A stretch of DNA of 64,000 bases, taken from positions 248,001 to 312,000 of the forward strand of contig JBGUQC010000004.1 in NCBI GenBank assembly GCA_045130665.1, read 5' to 3'. The notes under the pieces were generated by a model. That model was not told where the DNA came from, did not search any database, and saw only the letters and a list, made by a program, of their open reading frames with translations. Both the position numbers and the translations under genes were made by a program. Origin of the DNA: RGIG8124 sp045130665. Its GTDB lineage: Bacteria; Bacillota; Clostridia; Christensenellales; CAG-917. This document shows, piece after piece, positions 51,041-60,071 of the stretch. The first letter of the stretch is position 1, and each line of letters starts with the position of its first letter.

Positions 51041-52855
51041 TTAAATAATCTTGCTCTCAAGATCTTGCGCTAATAACTTTTGGTTAAGCACGCCTATATC
51101 TTGCATTATTTGCCTCTTTTCTTCTGTGGTTGCATCATTTAGTGATGCTTTCTTATTTTGAATTGTTGCTCTGATATAATCATTGGCTAATTGTATTAAA
51201 CAATCCTTGTAATAATTTTCTTCAAGTATTTCGCTCGAAAAATCTCGCTTTTCATCTAAATAAGCGTTCATCTCATCTGTTTGAGGAATGGCAGCGAACA
51301 TATCTCCGATAATTATGTCCTCGGTGCCTTTTGATTTTATCCATTCAACAACAACCTTTGCTGTAGGTTCAGTAAACCAGTCAACGTTTATTATTTCTCT
51401 ATTTACATATTTTGCATTGTAAAGCATTCTACTAATTACAAATCTCATTCTAGAAATGCTTGCCTGTTCTGCCTTTGTTCTTCCAACGCTTGGCTTGGTT
51501 TCTTGTTCTTCAGCTGGGGCTGAGTTGGTATTGTGACTTAATTTGTATTTCTTTGTATCTGCTATAACAGAGTTCTTGCTTACCCTACCTATTTGGGCAA
51601 CCATATTAGCATAAATATCTAAGTCTGTTTCATTATTTAATGTTGCAAGAGCAATCTTTGCCACACTTAAATATTTAGATCTGCCTGAACTTGTGGATAA
51701 ATCGTTTGTGTCTAAACAGCGCTTTAGTCTGTATTCAATTAAAGACATGCCTTGACTTAGATAATTCTTGAAGCCTTCTGCTCCCTCTGTCTTAATTACT
51801 TCATCTGGATCCATGCCGTTTGGTAAACAAACAATCTTAATCTCTAATCCTGCACTCTCTAGCATAGGAGCATTTTTATTTGTTGCCTTAATTCCGGCTT
51901 CATCTCCGTCATAACAAACATATACACTCTGTGTATTCTTCTTAATCTCTGCAATTTGTCCATCTGTTAAAGCAGTGCCCATACCTGCAATTGCATTATT
52001 AATGCCTGCAGCACCTAAAGCAATGACATCCATATATCCTTCAACAAGAATGAGACTCTCGTATTTCTCACCTTTAATTCTTGCATCTCTGATATAGTTC
52101 AAACCATATACCATTCTGCTCTTTTCAAAGACTTCGTTGGTATTTGAGTTTTTATACTTAGATGGATTACCTTTATCTGCTTCTCTATATATTCTTCCGC
52201 CGAAAGCAACTACTTTTCCAAATGGATCATAAATAGGAACGATTAATCTGTTTGCAAATGAGTCTATATGCTTATCTCCATATATAAGTCCACATGCCTC
52301 TATATCTGCAATAGAATATCCCTTTCTTCTTAAATAGCCTTGTAATTGTTCTTCACCTAATGAAACACCAAGTCTGTATTTTTCTATAATATCTGTACCA
52401 AATCCTCTGCCAGCAAGATATTCCATAGCCTCTTTGCCTTTGTCTGAGGAAGTTAGGTTTAAATAGTATAGCCTGTTTGCATCTAACATTAATTGTTGTA
52501 GATGCTCCCTTCTATCCTTCTTTTTCTTGTGTTCATCATCAGATTCATGTTCTGGTAGTGTCATGTTAGCTCTGTCTGCAAGTATCTTTACTGCATCCCA
52601 ATAACTAACTTGCTCGATTTCCATTACGAACTTAATTACATCTCCACCTTTTCCACAGCCGAAACAATGGTAATATCCCTGATCTTCATGGACATAGAAA
52701 GATGGTGTCTTTTCATTGTGGAAAGGACAACAACATACCCAGTCTGAACCTCTGGACTTTTTTAGAACAACATAGGAATTAATAACATCTTTAATGTTAC
52801 TTCTAAGTCTAAGTTCTTTTATAAAATCTTCTATTTTTTGTTTATCAATTGCCAC
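51041..52855 (-). CDS. dnaG: DNA primase DnaG
   Basis: 604 residues from GTG 52855, chosen because AGAGG stands 6 nt upstream; the TTG at 52861 is too close to it. Zinc ribbon CPFHNEKTPSFYVHEDQGYYHCFGCG, core with YLAGRG, FGGRIY and the TOPRIM Glu in ILVEGYMDVI plus YDGDEAG. The C-terminal helicase-interacting domain is less conserved. It makes primers for both strands with DnaB (at 22464). First gene of dnaG-rpoD-trmK-nif3-zinc ribbon-lacZ. Confidence 0.96.
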   Translation of the reverse strand: MAIDKQKIEDFIKELRLRSNIKDVINSYVVLKKSRGSDWVCCCPFHNEKTPSFYVHEDQGYYHCFGCGKGGDVIKFVMEIEQVSYWDAVKILADRANMTLPEHESDDEHKKKKDRREHLQQLMLDANRLYYLNLTSSDKGKEAMEYLAGRGFGTDIIEKYRLGVSLGEEQLQGYLRRKGYSIADIEACGLIYGDKHIDSFANRLIVPIYDPFGKVVAFGGRIYREADKGNPSKYKNSNTNEVFEKSRMVYGLNYIRDARIKGEKYESLILVEGYMDVIALGAAGINNAIAGMGTALTDGQIAEIKKNTQSVYVCYDGDEAGIKATNKNAPMLESAGLEIKIVCLPNGMDPDEVIKTEGAEGFKNYLSQGMSLIEYRLKRCLDTNDLSTSSGRSKYLSVAKIALATLNNETDLDIYANMVAQIGRVSKNSVIADTKKYKLSHNTNSAPAEEQETKPSVGRTKAEQASISRMRFVISRMLYNAKYVNREIINVDWFTEPTAKVVVEWIKSKGTEDIIIGDMFAAIPQTDEMNAYLDEKRDFSSEILEENYYKDCLIQLANDYIRATIQNKKASLNDATTEEKRQIMQDIGVLNQKLLAQDLESKII

Positions 52856-52971
52856 GAGCAACCTCTATATTTATAAAAAATATAAATAAGCAAAATTTTG
52901 CCTATGCATAAGTATTATACGTTTATTTTTTTAAAATTTTTAAATTATTGTAAAAATTATTAAATTTTTGC

Positions 52972-54981
52972 TTAAATCCAGTACAATCTTGGCAATAATC
53001 CGGCAACAATGTTCCATGCATTCTCTGGATTCTTGGTTATGTCTACGACATTTTTGTATTGCTTGAATCCAATCAAATACAATGTCTTTAATACTGCAGT
53101 TGCTGTCTTATCATTGAGATTACTAATGTTATATGACTTCAATTGAGAGTTTGCATAAGTTTGCAATGTATTACTATCTATAGCTGTGTTTCTAATTTCA
53201 ACATATTGTTGTCCACTGAAACCAACCATCTCTTCTTTGTAATAGTAATATGCTGCAACTTTTCTTTCCTCTGTATCTAAATATGACTCGTCATATAAAC
53301 TGTTCTTAATTTCATCAGATAATGTTAAAATTACAATGTTTAATTTTCCGGCATTTCTTGGAACTTTTGAATCTTTTGTAATTTCCATTCTTGCAGTGAT
53401 TAATCCACCTGTTACAAAGCATCCATCTAATCCAGCATTGGTGCTTAATCCAGCGATATTAACCTCTATCTTATCATCAGTAAATGGTGAGTTTGTCTTT
53501 GCAATAACTGAGATAGATCCATCTCTATATGAATACATTAAATCTGTGTTTACTTGTCCACAAATTCCACCAACATTCACTAATAGTGAACCTCTGTTCA
53601 ATTCAGCATCTTCGTTAAGTGCTCCAACTAATGCACAGTTATGAATTGCAATGTCTATTGTTTGTGGTCCCATTGCATAACCAACTACACCACCAACACA
53701 GATATTTGTATTGATTCTGTTGTGGATATTAGAGTTACTATCACTCTTGAATTTATGTGATATTCTTGTTACCTCAACAAAGCAGTTGATAACTGTTAAA
53801 TTGCCATCTCCATCATGTGCACCTAAGATACCACCAAAGATAGAACTTGCTTGGTTAACTTGAGTGTCTGAATTGCTCTTATCGAATGCTTCATGCTCTA
53901 CTGAAACATTACCATTTAGATAACATTGGTCGAATAAACATTCGCCCTTTGCATTTCCACAAATACCGCCAACATATAAATTGTATGAACGAGTATTGTA
54001 AATACGCATTTGTCCTGTTGTATTATTGCTTCCACCAGTTGCAGTTGTAGTAAAACTACAATATGTCATTTTTGAGTTTATAGCTTCACCACATATTCCA
54101 CCAACTATATTGGCATCATCTGATACTGTACCATATGAAATATAGTTAACAGAGCCATATACACTTACATGGCTAATTGTTGTATCTGTTGCTTGTCCAA
54201 CAAGAACACCAGCTGGAAGAATTGCTTCTCCACCTTCTTGGCAAAGTTCAACATCTTCTAAAACTAAGTTTCTAATAATTGCACCATCTGTCTTCGCAAA
54301 TAATCCCTTTGCACTTGTGGATGTATCTGTGACAATAGATAGTCCCTTGATCTTATGTCCGTTACCTTCTAAGATACCTGAGAATGAATAGTTTTTATCT
54401 CCAAATAAAGGAGCAATCTCTGTTCTTAAAATAGTTGTTATTTCTTCACCAGTATCTGGATCTGCTGAAGTTGTAAATGTGAAATCTGTAAAGTCTATAT
54501 CGTTTGCAAGAGCATATGAAAGCGTCGCATTAGATGCATTTGCATCTATTGTTAAGAATTCCTCTGGTGTTGAGATCAAATCGAAGTTGCTACTTTCTGA
54601 ACTGTTCTTCTTTTCAGCAACCTCGTTTTGAACAAGATAAACTCCATCTGTACTTCCATCTGTACTATAGATTGTCATTATGCCATTCTCATAATTACAA
54701 ATCATGTATGTAGCTAGAGTATTCTTTCTAAGGGTTACTGTGCTTCCCTTAATTTCATATACACCACCGGTATTATCAGATGCATTCCAAGTATAATCTG
54801 GATTTAAATGTACCCAAACTGCTGGGTTTACTTTTGCATTATCTGCTGGATTATTTGAAGTAGAATAAAAATAGTATCCATGGTTAATGGAAACATTATT
54901 AGTTTTGTTACATGCTGCAAGTGCACACACGCACAAAATTATTAACACTATGACTAATAATATACTTATTTTCTTATTCAT
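52972..54981 (-). CDS. Repeat-rich surface lipoprotein (GLUG-like, beta-helix)
   Basis: 669 residues. Lipobox LAAC at about residue 24. Residues about 140-230 resemble the start of GLUG proteins (ISTPEEFLTI, LANDIDFTDF, FSGILEGNGHKIKGLSI, GLFAKTDGAIIRNLVLEDV). Then GGICGEA, GGICGNA, GGILGAH, GGVVGYA and GGICGQV recur, spaced about 40-60 residues, as in a right-handed beta-helix. Adhesion or polysaccharide contact is a guess. The -10 box lies 9 nt before the ATG, and AGGT is the only ribosome-site remnant. Monocistronic. Confidence 0.82.
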   Translation of the reverse strand: MNKKISILLVIVLIILCVCALAACNKTNNVSINHGYYFYSTSNNPADNAKVNPAVWVHLNPDYTWNASDNTGGVYEIKGSTVTLRKNTLATYMICNYENGIMTIYSTDGSTDGVYLVQNEVAEKKNSSESSNFDLISTPEEFLTIDANASNATLSYALANDIDFTDFTFTTSADPDTGEEITTILRTEIAPLFGDKNYSFSGILEGNGHKIKGLSIVTDTSTSAKGLFAKTDGAIIRNLVLEDVELCQEGGEAILPAGVLVGQATDTTISHVSVYGSVNYISYGTVSDDANIVGGICGEAINSKMTYCSFTTTATGGSNNTTGQMRIYNTRSYNLYVGGICGNAKGECLFDQCYLNGNVSVEHEAFDKSNSDTQVNQASSIFGGILGAHDGDGNLTVINCFVEVTRISHKFKSDSNSNIHNRINTNICVGGVVGYAMGPQTIDIAIHNCALVGALNEDAELNRGSLLVNVGGICGQVNTDLMYSYRDGSISVIAKTNSPFTDDKIEVNIAGLSTNAGLDGCFVTGGLITARMEITKDSKVPRNAGKLNIVILTLSDEIKNSLYDESYLDTEERKVAAYYYYKEEMVGFSGQQYVEIRNTAIDSNTLQTYANSQLKSYNISNLNDKTATAVLKTLYLIGFKQYKNVVDITKNPENAWNIVAGLLPRLYWI

Positions 54982-54990
54982 ACCTATGAT

Positions 54991-55020
54991 ATGTTAACAT
55001 AAAAACCCTAAAAAAATCAA
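54991..55020 (-). promoter_or_regulatory. Probable promoter of the 52972 lipoprotein gene
   Basis: On the minus strand TTGATT (55015-55020), 18 nt, TAACAT (54991-54996). Confidence 0.5.
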
Positions 55021-55026
55021 TGTTTT

Positions 55027-55059
55027 ATAACAAAAGGCACCCCACTTTCGCAAGGTGCC
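55027..55059 (-). terminator. Intrinsic terminator of ppdK
   Basis: GGCACC (55036-55041) with GGTGCC (55054-55059), then TTTTGTT on the minus strand. Confidence 0.82.
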
Positions 55060-55093
55060 AATGTATATTTTAATGTTTACAATGCTAAATTAA

Positions 55094-57760
55094 TTATCTT
55101 GGATATTTAATGTTAGCTTGTGCTGCTGCCAAACGAGCAATTGGTACTCTGAATGGTGAGCATGATACATAGTTGAGGCCAACTTTATGACAGAACTCGA
55201 TTGTTGAAGGATCTCCACCATGTTCGCCACAGATTCCAAGGTGAATGTCTGGACGTGTTGCACGACCTAATTCAGCTGCCATCTTAACGAGTTTACCAAC
55301 ACCAACTTGGTCTAATCTTTGGAATGGATCACTTTCGTAAATCTTCTTGTCATAGTATGCACCTAAGAACTTACCTGCATCATCACGTGAGAATCCGAAT
55401 GTCATTTGTGTTAAGTCATTTGTACCAAATGAGAAGAATTCAGCTTCTTTTGCGATTTCGTCTGCTGTTAATGCTGCTCTTGGGATTTCGATCATTGTAC
55501 CAACTTTGTACTTGAGGTCTTCACCAGATGCTGCAATACATTCATCTGCTGTCTTACATACGATCTTCTTGACATATGCTAATTCCTTAACTTCACCAAC
55601 TAATGGGATCATGATTTCTGGAACATTTGCCCAGTCTGGATGACGATGTTTAACTGCAATAGCTGCTTGGATAACTGCCTTTGTTTGCATTACTGCGATT
55701 TCTGGATATGTAACTGCGAGACGGCATCCTCTGTGACCCATCATTGGGTTGAATTCATGTAATGATGCAATCTTGTCTTTTAATTCCTTAACGGAAATCT
55801 TCATATCTTTTGCAAGTGCTTCGATTTCTTCTTCTGCTGTTGGAACGAATTCATGAAGAGGTGGATCTAAGAAACGGATAACAACTGGGCATCCTTCTAA
55901 TGCTTCATAGAGTCCTTCGAAGTCTTTTTGTTGCATTGGTAATAATTTTGCGAGTGCAGCTTCTCTTTGTTCTACTGTATCAGAAACGATCATTTCACGC
56001 ATTGCATGAATTCTATCTGGATCGAAGAACATATGTTCTGTTCTGCAGAGACCAATACCTTGTGCACCGAATGCTCTTGCTTGTTTTGCATCCTTTGGTG
56101 TATCAGCATTTGTTCTAACTTGTAATGAACGATATTTATCTGCCCATCCCATGATTCTTCCGAAGTAACCTGAATTTACATCTGCTGGAACTGTTGCGAT
56201 TTCGCCTTGATATACAGCACCTGTGCTTCCATCTAATGACATCATGTCACCTTCATGGAATGTAATTCCATTGATTACGAATACTTTTCCATCTTCATCG
56301 ATAGAAACTTTGTTTGGATCTGAACCACAACCAGATACACAGCATGTACCCATACCACGTGCAACAACTGCTGCGTGTGATGTCATACCGCCACGAACTG
56401 TTAAGATACCTTGTGCATAGTGCATACCTTCGATATCTTCTGGGGATGTTTCTAATCTAACTAAGATAACTCTCTTTATTCCTTTGTTTACAACCCAATC
56501 TACTGCATCTTCTGCTGTGAATACTACTTGTCCACATGCTGCACCTGGTGATGCTGGTAATGCTGTTGCGATAGGTTTTGCTGCCTTTAATGCTTTTGCT
56601 TCGAATTGTGGGTGTAATAATGCATCAAGTTGTTTTGGATCGATCATGCAAACAGCTTGCTTTTCATCAATCATACCCTCATCTACTAAGTCACATGCAA
56701 CTTTGATAGCTGCTGTAGCTGTTCTCTTACCATTACGTGTTTGAAGCATGAATAACTTTCCATCTTCAACTGTGAATTCCATGTCTTGCATGTCATGGTA
56801 GTGCTTTTCGAGTGTGTCAACAATCTTTAAGAATTGATTGTAAACATCTGGCATTTCTTCTTGTAACTTTGTGATAGGTGATGGTGTACGAACACCTGCA
56901 ACAACGTCTTCACCTTGTGCATTAAGTAAATATTCACCGAATAATCCCTTTTCACCTGTTGCTGGGTTACGTGAGAATGCAACACCTGTACCTGATGTAT
57001 TACCTGTGTTACCGAATACCATCTCTTGTACGTTAACTGCTGTACCCCAATCTCCTGGGATATCATTCATTCTACGATAGTAGATAGCACGTGGGTTGTC
57101 CCATGAACGGAAAACTGCTTTAACAGCACCCATTAATTGATCTCTTGGATCTTGTGGGAAGTCTGCGCCTAAAGCTGCTTTATATTTTGCTTTGAATAAT
57201 TCTGCGAGTGCTTTTAAATCTTCAGCTGTTAATTCTGTGTCTTGCTTTACACCCTTCTTTTCTTTCATTTCGTCAATTAAGCTTTCAAAGTCTTTCTTTG
57301 AAACTTCCATAACAACGTCTGAATACATTTGAATGAAACGACGATAGCTATCATATGCGAAACGTGGGTTGTTTGTCTTCTTAGCAAATGCTTCAACGAC
57401 TACGTCGTTTAAACCTAAGTTAAGAATTGTATCCATCATACCAGGCATTGATGCACGAGCACCTGAACGAACTGATACTAAGAGTGGATTTTCTAAGCTA
57501 CCAAGAACTTTTCCTGTTTGTTCTTCTAGTTTTGCGATTGCAGCTGTGATTTGTTCTTGAATTTCTGCGTTGATTTGCTTGTCATCATTGTAGTATTGTG
57601 TACAAGCTTCTGTTGAAATTGTGAATCCACGTGGGACTGGCATTCCAAGTTTTGTCATTTCTGCAAGGTTTGCGCCTTTGCCACCGAACATAGCACGTCT
57701 TTCTGCTTCTACTGTGCTATAGTCTGCAGCTTCTTTAAACATGTAAACATATTTTTTCAT
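55094..57760 (-). CDS. ppdK: Pyruvate, phosphate dikinase
   Basis: 888 residues, full length. ATP-grasp start MFGGKGANLAEM; the phosphorylated His in RGGMTSHAAVVARGMGTCCVSG; PEP/pyruvate barrel with RTEHMFFDPDRI, MGHRGCRLAVTYPEI and IHLGICGEHGGDP (catalytic Cys). It interconverts PEP + AMP + PPi and pyruvate + ATP + Pi; in anaerobes it often runs in glycolysis and saves ATP by using PPi. AGGAGG precedes the ATG by about 10 nt. Own promoter and terminator. Confidence 0.97.
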   Translation of the reverse strand: MKKYVYMFKEAADYSTVEAERRAMFGGKGANLAEMTKLGMPVPRGFTISTEACTQYYNDDKQINAEIQEQITAAIAKLEEQTGKVLGSLENPLLVSVRSGARASMPGMMDTILNLGLNDVVVEAFAKKTNNPRFAYDSYRRFIQMYSDVVMEVSKKDFESLIDEMKEKKGVKQDTELTAEDLKALAELFKAKYKAALGADFPQDPRDQLMGAVKAVFRSWDNPRAIYYRRMNDIPGDWGTAVNVQEMVFGNTGNTSGTGVAFSRNPATGEKGLFGEYLLNAQGEDVVAGVRTPSPITKLQEEMPDVYNQFLKIVDTLEKHYHDMQDMEFTVEDGKLFMLQTRNGKRTATAAIKVACDLVDEGMIDEKQAVCMIDPKQLDALLHPQFEAKALKAAKPIATALPASPGAACGQVVFTAEDAVDWVVNKGIKRVILVRLETSPEDIEGMHYAQGILTVRGGMTSHAAVVARGMGTCCVSGCGSDPNKVSIDEDGKVFVINGITFHEGDMMSLDGSTGAVYQGEIATVPADVNSGYFGRIMGWADKYRSLQVRTNADTPKDAKQARAFGAQGIGLCRTEHMFFDPDRIHAMREMIVSDTVEQREAALAKLLPMQQKDFEGLYEALEGCPVVIRFLDPPLHEFVPTAEEEIEALAKDMKISVKELKDKIASLHEFNPMMGHRGCRLAVTYPEIAVMQTKAVIQAAIAVKHRHPDWANVPEIMIPLVGEVKELAYVKKIVCKTADECIAASGEDLKYKVGTMIEIPRAALTADEIAKEAEFFSFGTNDLTQMTFGFSRDDAGKFLGAYYDKKIYESDPFQRLDQVGVGKLVKMAAELGRATRPDIHLGICGEHGGDPSTIEFCHKVGLNYVSCSPFRVPIARLAAAQANIKYPR

Positions 57761-57807
57761 TAAAAAGAGTCCTCCTGTCTATAACTCATATATATGATTT
57801 GCGTAAT

Positions 57808-57836
57808 ATTATACGCGCCATAATTAAATTAATCAA
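57808..57836 (-). promoter_or_regulatory. Sigma-A promoter of ppdK
   Basis: On the minus strand TTGATT (57831-57836), 17 nt, TATAAT (57808-57813). The inverted repeat GCGTA-N6-TACGC (57801-57816) covers the -10 box. Confidence 0.75.
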
Positions 57837-57904
57837 GATTTTTTAGATAAATAATATAACAAAAAATTTAAATATTGTTGGCTAATTCTTTGCAATTTTA
57901 TGCC

Positions 57905-57945
57905 TTTTAAAATACAAAAAACCACAAGCCGAAACCTGTGGTTTT
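57905..57945 (-). terminator. Intrinsic terminator of the 57979 gene
   Basis: AAAACCACA (57918-57926) pairs with TGTGGTTTT (57937-57945), then TTTTGTATT on the minus strand. Confidence 0.85.
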
Positions 57946-57978
57946 CGATATTCTAACGATATATTTTGGTTTAATTTA

Positions 57979-59967
57979 TTATTTTGCCATCTTAATGGAA
58001 ACTAAGATTTTGAGCAAGCATGTTAAGATGATATTTTTCTCTTCTGGTTGATCCTTGAAGCTCTTAAATGCTTGGAGTAAGAAGATACACATCTTAATCT
58101 TTACATTCTTAGATACTTTGCTGGATGAACACATGAAGTTTACAAGTTGTGGTAACTTAGCAAAACGTGGTGGTGTAAATTCATCACTATCATCGATTGC
58201 TGCTTCTTCTGCTTCCATCATTTCAACTGCCTTTACATCGTCTTCAGATGGCTCTGGGATTTCTTCTAAATCCTCATCTGCAAGTTCTTCTGCTGCAGCG
58301 ATAACTTCTTCCTCGGCTGGTTTTTCCTCTACAGGTGCCTCTTCAACTGGAGTTTCTTCAGCTGGTGCTTCCTCTGTTGGAACTTCATCAATTGGAGCTT
58401 CTTCTGCTGGAGCTTCCTCAACTGGAGCTTTTCCTGCTTCTGCATCTTGAAGTGCTTGAGCCTCGCCATAATCAAATCCTAAATTTGGATCTGTAACTTG
58501 CTCTGGATTAATGTCTAGGTCTACTCTTTCATCATTGTCGAATTCATTAGTAGATTCAACTTCAACAACTTCTTCTTGTGCGATCTCTTCTTTTGCTTTC
58601 TTGTTCTTTTTCTTAAATCCAAACATATCTTCGTCCTCTTTTATTATTTGTTCATCTAATTGCTTAATATATTGCTCGTCTTTGTAGCCATCTCTAAATG
58701 CATTACCGATCTTTTCTATAGAAAGATCTTCTTCACTATTAATTGATGGGACTTGTCTTTCTCTTTCTGGTAATGACTTAATTGCTAGTGCTGCACTAGC
58801 TAAAACCGCATTAAGAGTTGAATTATCATCTTCATTAACTGAAGATATGATTTCGTCGACATTAGAAATTATATCACTTGGTTCTTCATTTGTCATTACC
58901 TCATTTTCTTCAACTTGTTGTTCTACAACAGGTTCTTCTTCAATTTGAAGTTCAACAACTTGAGGTTCCTCTATAACTTCCTCGACTTTTTCTTCAACTT
59001 CTTCAACTATTACAGGTTCTTCTATAGGTGCAGGTTCTTCAACCTTCTCTTCTTCCTTTTCTTCAACAATTTCCTCAATTTTTAGTTGTTCTAATGGGGT
59101 CTCTTCTACAATTGGCTCTTCTTGTACTTCCTCAATTTGAGGTTCTTCTTGGACCTCTTCTACCTTTTCAACAGGTGCTGGAGCTTGTTCTTGATTCAAC
59201 TCTTGGTTAAACTTCAAAAGGATATCAATAGGTGCTGCAGGTTCAACTGCATACTCTCTCTCTTGAACATCCTTGGATATATTCTTTGCAATAATTTCAT
59301 CAACAATAGATGCGATATCTGAAAGTGGTGATGAATCAGCTGCATAGTCTTTTTCGATTTGTAATTGTGTTGCAGCATCTAAATCATCCTGCATTGTCTC
59401 GAATGCCTTAAGCGCGCGCTTGTATTCTATTTTTGCAGCAAGCACGAACAATAAATGAATAACTGCTACCAAAATAATTGCAACACCAGCAACAATGCCG
59501 AGTTTTTCTTTATACGCTGATCCCATGCAGAAGAAACTCAATATACCTACAATGAGGAAGGAAATAGCAATAAACACAACAGATCTAATGTTTCTGTTGG
59601 ATCCTACTTCTCTATCGAATACTTTTTCACGGGATATAATATCACTTGGATAACCAAATCTAACACCAAGGTATTGAATCCATGCTTCTCTTAATCTTCT
59701 AGGTGCCTGTTCTGAGAAACATTCCTTTGTAAATGCAGCAACGTTCTCATCGTCAATGATCTTATACTTGTTTTGGATAAGTTTTGAGATTTTCTTTGTT
59801 GCAAATCTAAGTTTTGCAATTCCAGAGAATGCATACGAAATTGCTATACCAATACCTAATGCTACAATTAATGAAATGGCAATAATGGCAAAAATTTTAA
59901 AGTCTACTACTGAGGCTTTTTCGGCGCCACGAGCAACAGCATCAAATATCTTTCTTAGAAAATCCAT
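57979..59967 (-). CDS. Large acidic membrane protein with Glu/Pro-rich repeats
   Basis: 662 residues from ATG 59967 (AGGGG 5 nt upstream; the adjacent ATG 59970 is too close). Helices at about 24-50, 130-150 and 155-180; residues up to about 200 form the membrane part. Two long acidic, low-complexity tracts follow: about 250-380 (EEVQEEPIVEE-like) and about 500-600 (EEAPAEEAP, EEAPVEEKPAEEE). They are separated by a mixed segment with SINSEEDLSIEKIGNAFRDGY and FGFKKKNKKAKEE. The final 60 residues are basic/hydrophobic and look folded (FAKLPQLVNFMCSSSKVSKNV). No family recognised; a cytoplasmic scaffold is possible. Confidence 0.75.
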   Translation of the reverse strand: MDFLRKIFDAVARGAEKASVVDFKIFAIIAISLIVALGIGIAISYAFSGIAKLRFATKKISKLIQNKYKIIDDENVAAFTKECFSEQAPRRLREAWIQYLGVRFGYPSDIISREKVFDREVGSNRNIRSVVFIAISFLIVGILSFFCMGSAYKEKLGIVAGVAIILVAVIHLLFVLAAKIEYKRALKAFETMQDDLDAATQLQIEKDYAADSSPLSDIASIVDEIIAKNISKDVQEREYAVEPAAPIDILLKFNQELNQEQAPAPVEKVEEVQEEPQIEEVQEEPIVEETPLEQLKIEEIVEEKEEEKVEEPAPIEEPVIVEEVEEKVEEVIEEPQVVELQIEEEPVVEQQVEENEVMTNEEPSDIISNVDEIISSVNEDDNSTLNAVLASAALAIKSLPERERQVPSINSEEDLSIEKIGNAFRDGYKDEQYIKQLDEQIIKEDEDMFGFKKKNKKAKEEIAQEEVVEVESTNEFDNDERVDLDINPEQVTDPNLGFDYGEAQALQDAEAGKAPVEEAPAEEAPIDEVPTEEAPAEETPVEEAPVEEKPAEEEVIAAAEELADEDLEEIPEPSEDDVKAVEMMEAEEAAIDDSDEFTPPRFAKLPQLVNFMCSSSKVSKNVKIKMCIFLLQAFKSFKDQPEEKNIILTCLLKILVSIKMAK

Positions 59968-59981
59968 CATTACCCCTAATT

Positions 59982-60004
59982 AAGTTAATATATAAACTTA
60001 ACTT
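59982..60004. promoter_or_regulatory. Inverted repeat in the leader of the 57979 gene
   Basis: AAGTTAA (59982-59988)-N9-TTAACTT (59998-60004), immediately after the -10 box; an operator or a short RNA hairpin. Confidence 0.4.
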
Positions 60005-60006
60005 TT

Positions 60007-60035
60007 ATTATAATCACATACGCATAAATTTGCAA
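60007..60035 (-). promoter_or_regulatory. Sigma-A promoter of the 57979 gene
   Basis: On the minus strand TTGCAA (60030-60035), 17 nt, TATAAT (60007-60012). Confidence 0.7.
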
Positions 60036-60071
60036 GAATAAAATTTTTCGGGATAGTATTCGCGCGAGGTT

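Noticed and set aside
58310..58440. Plus-strand frame rich in SSxGASS repeats (58055-58450)
   Set aside because: It is the antisense shadow of the Glu/Pro/Ala repeats of the acidic protein and has no start signal.
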